DNA of 8,284 nucleotides from contig DORI01000272.1 in NCBI GenBank assembly GCA_003512365.1, positions 1 through 8,284 on the forward strand, given 5' to 3'. This DNA comes from Crocinitomicaceae bacterium (GTDB lineage: Bacteria > Bacteroidota > Bacteroidia > Flavobacteriales_D > Crocinitomicaceae). A program made the position numbers and the translations under genes. Below, piece after piece: positions 5,945 to 8,284 of this stretch (position 1 is its first letter; each line of letters starts with the position of its first letter). The notes under the pieces are model-generated. The model saw nothing but the letters and a program-made list of their open reading frames with translations. It did not search any database and was not told where the DNA came from.

Positions 5945-7327
5945 ATGACTACTTTTGATAAAACACAAAACTTGGAGTTCACACCAGATCAGCAAAATAC
6001 ACTTACACAATTTAACTTGTTCGATAAAAGTGAGCAGAAGTTTCCTGTGATGCTGTTAAAAGGATTTGCAGGTACAGGTAAAACAACGCTAGTAGCTTGG
6101 CTGATTTCATTATTTAGAAGTCAAAACAGGAAATTTAAGTTACTGGCGCCAACGGGTAGAGCGGCAAAAGTTTTATCCAGTTACACATCAGAATTAGCAT
6201 TCACAATCCACAAACAAATTTATTTTCACAATGAAGATTCAGCTGGCATTAAAATTACGCTAGCGAAAAATTTGCATACCGATACTATTTTTTTTGTAGA
6301 CGAAGCATCAATGATTTCCACCCGCACCGACGAGGAAGGGCGTTGTCTTTTTAGAGACCTATTGAATTATGTGTATACGGGAAAGAATTGTCGTTTAGTT
6401 CTAATCGGTGATACCGGTCAGCTACCTCCCGTCGGACAAGTTGAGGCATTTGCATTATCGGAAGAATATTTAAAATCCGAATACGCGCAATTGAGTGTTT
6501 ATAGTTCGATTTTAGAACACATAGTTCGGCAAGATTTGGCATCATCAATTGTGAGGAATGCAACTGTTATTAGAAATGCAAACGATACAAATCAAACACT
6601 GTTTTCTATTCTTGATGTACAGACGCAACGGGTAGATTCTTTAGAATTTCAAGAAGAATTAGATGGGGCAATTTCAAAATATGGTTTAGATGAGGTAAAG
6701 GTTTTAAGTATTTCTAATAAACGAGTTTTAGGACTCAACGATGGAATTAGAAATAGGCTGCTGTATAAAGAAGATTTACTTGAAAAGGGAGATCGTATAA
6801 TGGTTAATAAGAATAATTACCATTGGTTGAAAAATGATAAAGACATTGGATTTATTGCCAACGGAGAAATTTTAGAAGTTGATACAGTTACTAAAATTGA
6901 ATCGCGCTATGGATTTTTATTCGGCCACGTACGCGTTTCATTTCTGGATTTTCCAAATAAAGAACCAATAGATGTTATACTGAATTTAAATTTGTTGTCT
7001 TCAAGTCTACTTCAATTAGACCAAACTCAATCTAGGCTACTATTTTCAGAAATCGAAGCGGAATATGCTCAAGTGAAATCAAAATCTAGGCGTTTTAAAA
7101 AAGTTTTTGAAAATCCATATTGGAACGCATTGCAAATTAAATATGCTTATGCCATCACTACTCACAAAGCACAGGGTGGTCAATGGAAGGTTGTTTTCAT
7201 AGATTTTGTTGGAAAATCGCCGGAAATGAATGACCAAGCTTTTTTGAAATGGCTCTACACGTCTGTAACGCGTGCAACGGAAAGAGTGTGTTTGGTGAAT
7301 TGTCCTGAGAGTTACATTAAGGCTTAG
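5945..7327 (+). CDS. SF1B DNA helicase, RecD/Dda-like
   Basis: The 460-residue protein is an ATP-dependent superfamily 1 helicase with all core motifs. FTPDQQNTL (12-20) is the Q-motif region, GFAGTGKTT (40-48) is Walker A, LLAPTGRAAK (67-76) is motif Ia, FFVDEASMIS (116-125) is Walker B, and LIGDTGQLPPVG (153-164) is motif III. VLSISNKRVLGLND (253-266) is near motif IV, ITTHKAQGGQW (404-414) is motif V, and YTSVTRATERVCLV (438-451) is motif VI with its arginine finger. THKAQG and the compact two-domain layout place it with RecD2/Dda/Pif1-type 5'-3' helicases; it lacks the long N-terminal extension of RecD2. Proteins like this occur near DUF3822 and rsmD in Flavobacteriales, as I recall. A role in replication or repair is inferred. 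An in-frame TAA at 5921-5923 leaves the ATG at 5945 as the first start. The TAG interlocks with the facing gene's stop. Confidence 0.9.
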   Translation: MTTFDKTQNLEFTPDQQNTLTQFNLFDKSEQKFPVMLLKGFAGTGKTTLVAWLISLFRSQNRKFKLLAPTGRAAKVLSSYTSELAFTIHKQIYFHNEDSAGIKITLAKNLHTDTIFFVDEASMISTRTDEEGRCLFRDLLNYVYTGKNCRLVLIGDTGQLPPVGQVEAFALSEEYLKSEYAQLSVYSSILEHIVRQDLASSIVRNATVIRNANDTNQTLFSILDVQTQRVDSLEFQEELDGAISKYGLDEVKVLSISNKRVLGLNDGIRNRLLYKEDLLEKGDRIMVNKNNYHWLKNDKDIGFIANGEILEVDTVTKIESRYGFLFGHVRVSFLDFPNKEPIDVILNLNLLSSSLLQLDQTQSRLLFSEIEAEYAQVKSKSRRFKKVFENPYWNALQIKYAYAITTHKAQGGQWKVVFIDFVGKSPEMNDQAFLKWLYTSVTRATERVCLVNCPESYIKA

Positions 7328-8283
7328 AAACTTTTCAATGAAACAGGAATAGAAGAAACAAAAATCATTGATTCTGAAAGAGATTGCTGATATTTTTTAT
7401 AGAATTCTTCATAAAGTTCTTTTTTCATTTCTTTTTGAGCTAACGATAAAAAAGCTTCAGAAAATTCAGTTAACATGGTTACACTTCGATGTGCACTTAA
7501 AATGTCATTTGTTGTAAGTTTACCTGATTTCTGTAAATCCGATAATTTATTATTCTTAGTGTTAAAGTTTGAACGAACTGGATCAGTAAAAGATTCTATT
7601 TTTATAAGAAGTTGGTGTGATTTTTTAACAGTAATCTGCGTTCTTCTCAACGAAGAGAAAGGAAAGCTCTCCCTAGAATTAATCTTATCCTCTTCTGAAA
7701 TCCCTGGATACGAAGAAAGTTCATGAGGCTTAAGGTCTTTCTTGATTTTACCGTTTTGCCAAACACCAATACCTTGGCCATAAACATCAAATACAATTGG
7801 TGAGTGATTTTGGTAAGATTTGAAAAACTTTTTGAGCTTGAGACTATCATCACTTGAGAAATAAAAAGAATTCTTCATTTCACTTTTATCTGAAGAAAAA
7901 CCATCTTTCAATACCAATTGCAAATCTGGAGATGCCATTGAATTAAAATCAGTTTTCGATACGTGAAGCATTACCTCATCTGCGGATATCCCCTCTGGGT
8001 CATCAGGTATGGCAATTAATCGAATATTTAAAAGTTCTTTATTTTCCGAGGCCGGTGTAATGAATTCTTGCGTTTTAGGGTTGAATAGACAAGAATCTTC
8101 ATAAACATAAATGCCCTCTTTTTCGGTGAAAGGAACCATTCTCACGCCTATATTTTGCTGATAGTAATCGATTAATTTCATAGTTTCATTGTACGTTTCC
8201 AAAAGAGGTTCCATATCGTCTCGTATTGTAGAGAGTTCGTCTTTTAATTCACTTATTTTTTCCTTTAATTCGGAAACTCCTTC
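7324..8283 (-). CDS. Uncharacterised protein with N-terminal coiled coil, 5' end outside window
   Basis: I do not recognise this protein. The frame runs without a stop to the right edge, so the ATG at 8214 is probably internal; 23 further codons precede it. Those codons give VSELKEKISELKDELSTI with V, L, I, L, L, I at exact 3-4 heptad spacing, a clear coiled coil. It is followed by about 230 mixed, mostly hydrophilic residues and a second helical, lysine- and glutamate-rich stretch near the C-terminus (about 85 to 20 residues before the end). There are no membrane helices in the visible part and no catalytic motif that I can identify. Residues such as DVYGQGIGVWQNGKIKKDL suggest beta structure in the middle. 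Its TAA overlaps the helicase TAG on the other strand by four bases. Confidence 0.7.
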   Translation of the reverse strand, partial: EGVSELKEKISELKDELSTIRDDMEPLLETYNETMKLIDYYQQNIGVRMVPFTEKEGIYVYEDSCLFNPKTQEFITPASENKELLNIRLIAIPDDPEGISADEVMLHVSKTDFNSMASPDLQLVLKDGFSSDKSEMKNSFYFSSDDSLKLKKFFKSYQNHSPIVFDVYGQGIGVWQNGKIKKDLKPHELSSYPGISEEDKINSRESFPFSSLRRTQITVKKSHQLLIKIESFTDPVRSNFNTKNNKLSDLQKSGKLTTNDILSAHRSVTMLTEFSEAFLSLAQKEMKKELYEEFYKKYQQSLSESMIFVSSIPVSLKSF

Positions 8284-8284
8284 T

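Noticed and set aside
5945..7327. The RecD-like helicase as part of an anti-phage system
   Set aside because: It has no nuclease or other effector partner beside it, and its location next to the DUF3822/rsmD cluster looks like conserved chromosomal synteny.

Overview
The window looks like a chromosomal segment of an AT-rich member of the Bacteroidota, probably order Flavobacteriales and perhaps near Crocinitomicaceae/Cryomorphaceae. The genus placement is a guess. The reasons are a DUF3822-family gene beside rsmD and coaD, a ClpS of the 'LVLYNDDVNTFDHV' type, SPOR-like repeats typical of large Bacteroidota envelope proteins, the near-absence of Shine-Dalgarno sequences, and a TAnnTTTG -7 box in the only sizeable intergenic gap. 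Coding density is very high: eight genes plus an unrecognised one cut by the right edge, and no gene-free stretch longer than about 100 bases. I see no tRNA, rRNA, CRISPR array, insertion sequence or prophage gene.

Layout. (1) Positions 2-1785, plus strand: the 3' part of a gene for a secreted or envelope protein with two SPOR-like repeats, overlapping by ATGA with clpS, the N-end-rule adaptor of the ClpAP/ClpCP protease. (2) Positions 1796-5845, minus strand: a tight five-gene run. Read in transcription order it holds a three-helix membrane protein of unknown function, a DUF3822 protein, rsmD (16S rRNA m2G966 methyltransferase), coaD (phosphopantetheine adenylyltransferase) and an exported thioredoxin-fold protein that has lost its CxxC motif. 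DUF3822/rsmD and rsmD/coaD overlap by four bases (ATGA), so these three are probably translationally coupled. (3) Positions 5945-7327, plus strand: a compact SF1B RecD/Dda-like DNA helicase, divergent from the five-gene run across a 99-base gap. (4) Positions 7324-8283, minus strand: an unrecognised protein whose N-terminal coiled coil runs off the right edge; its stop codon interlocks with that of the helicase.

The operon combines housekeeping functions (CoA synthesis, ribosome modification) with lineage-specific genes. I found no convincing sign of a new defence, mobile or biosynthetic system. The points most worth a second look are the non-ATG, N-terminally short DUF3822 frame that resumes two codons after the upstream stop in the same frame, the redox-dead thioredoxin-fold protein, the perfect palindrome that covers both convergent stop codons of clpS and its neighbour, and the two unrecognised genes.
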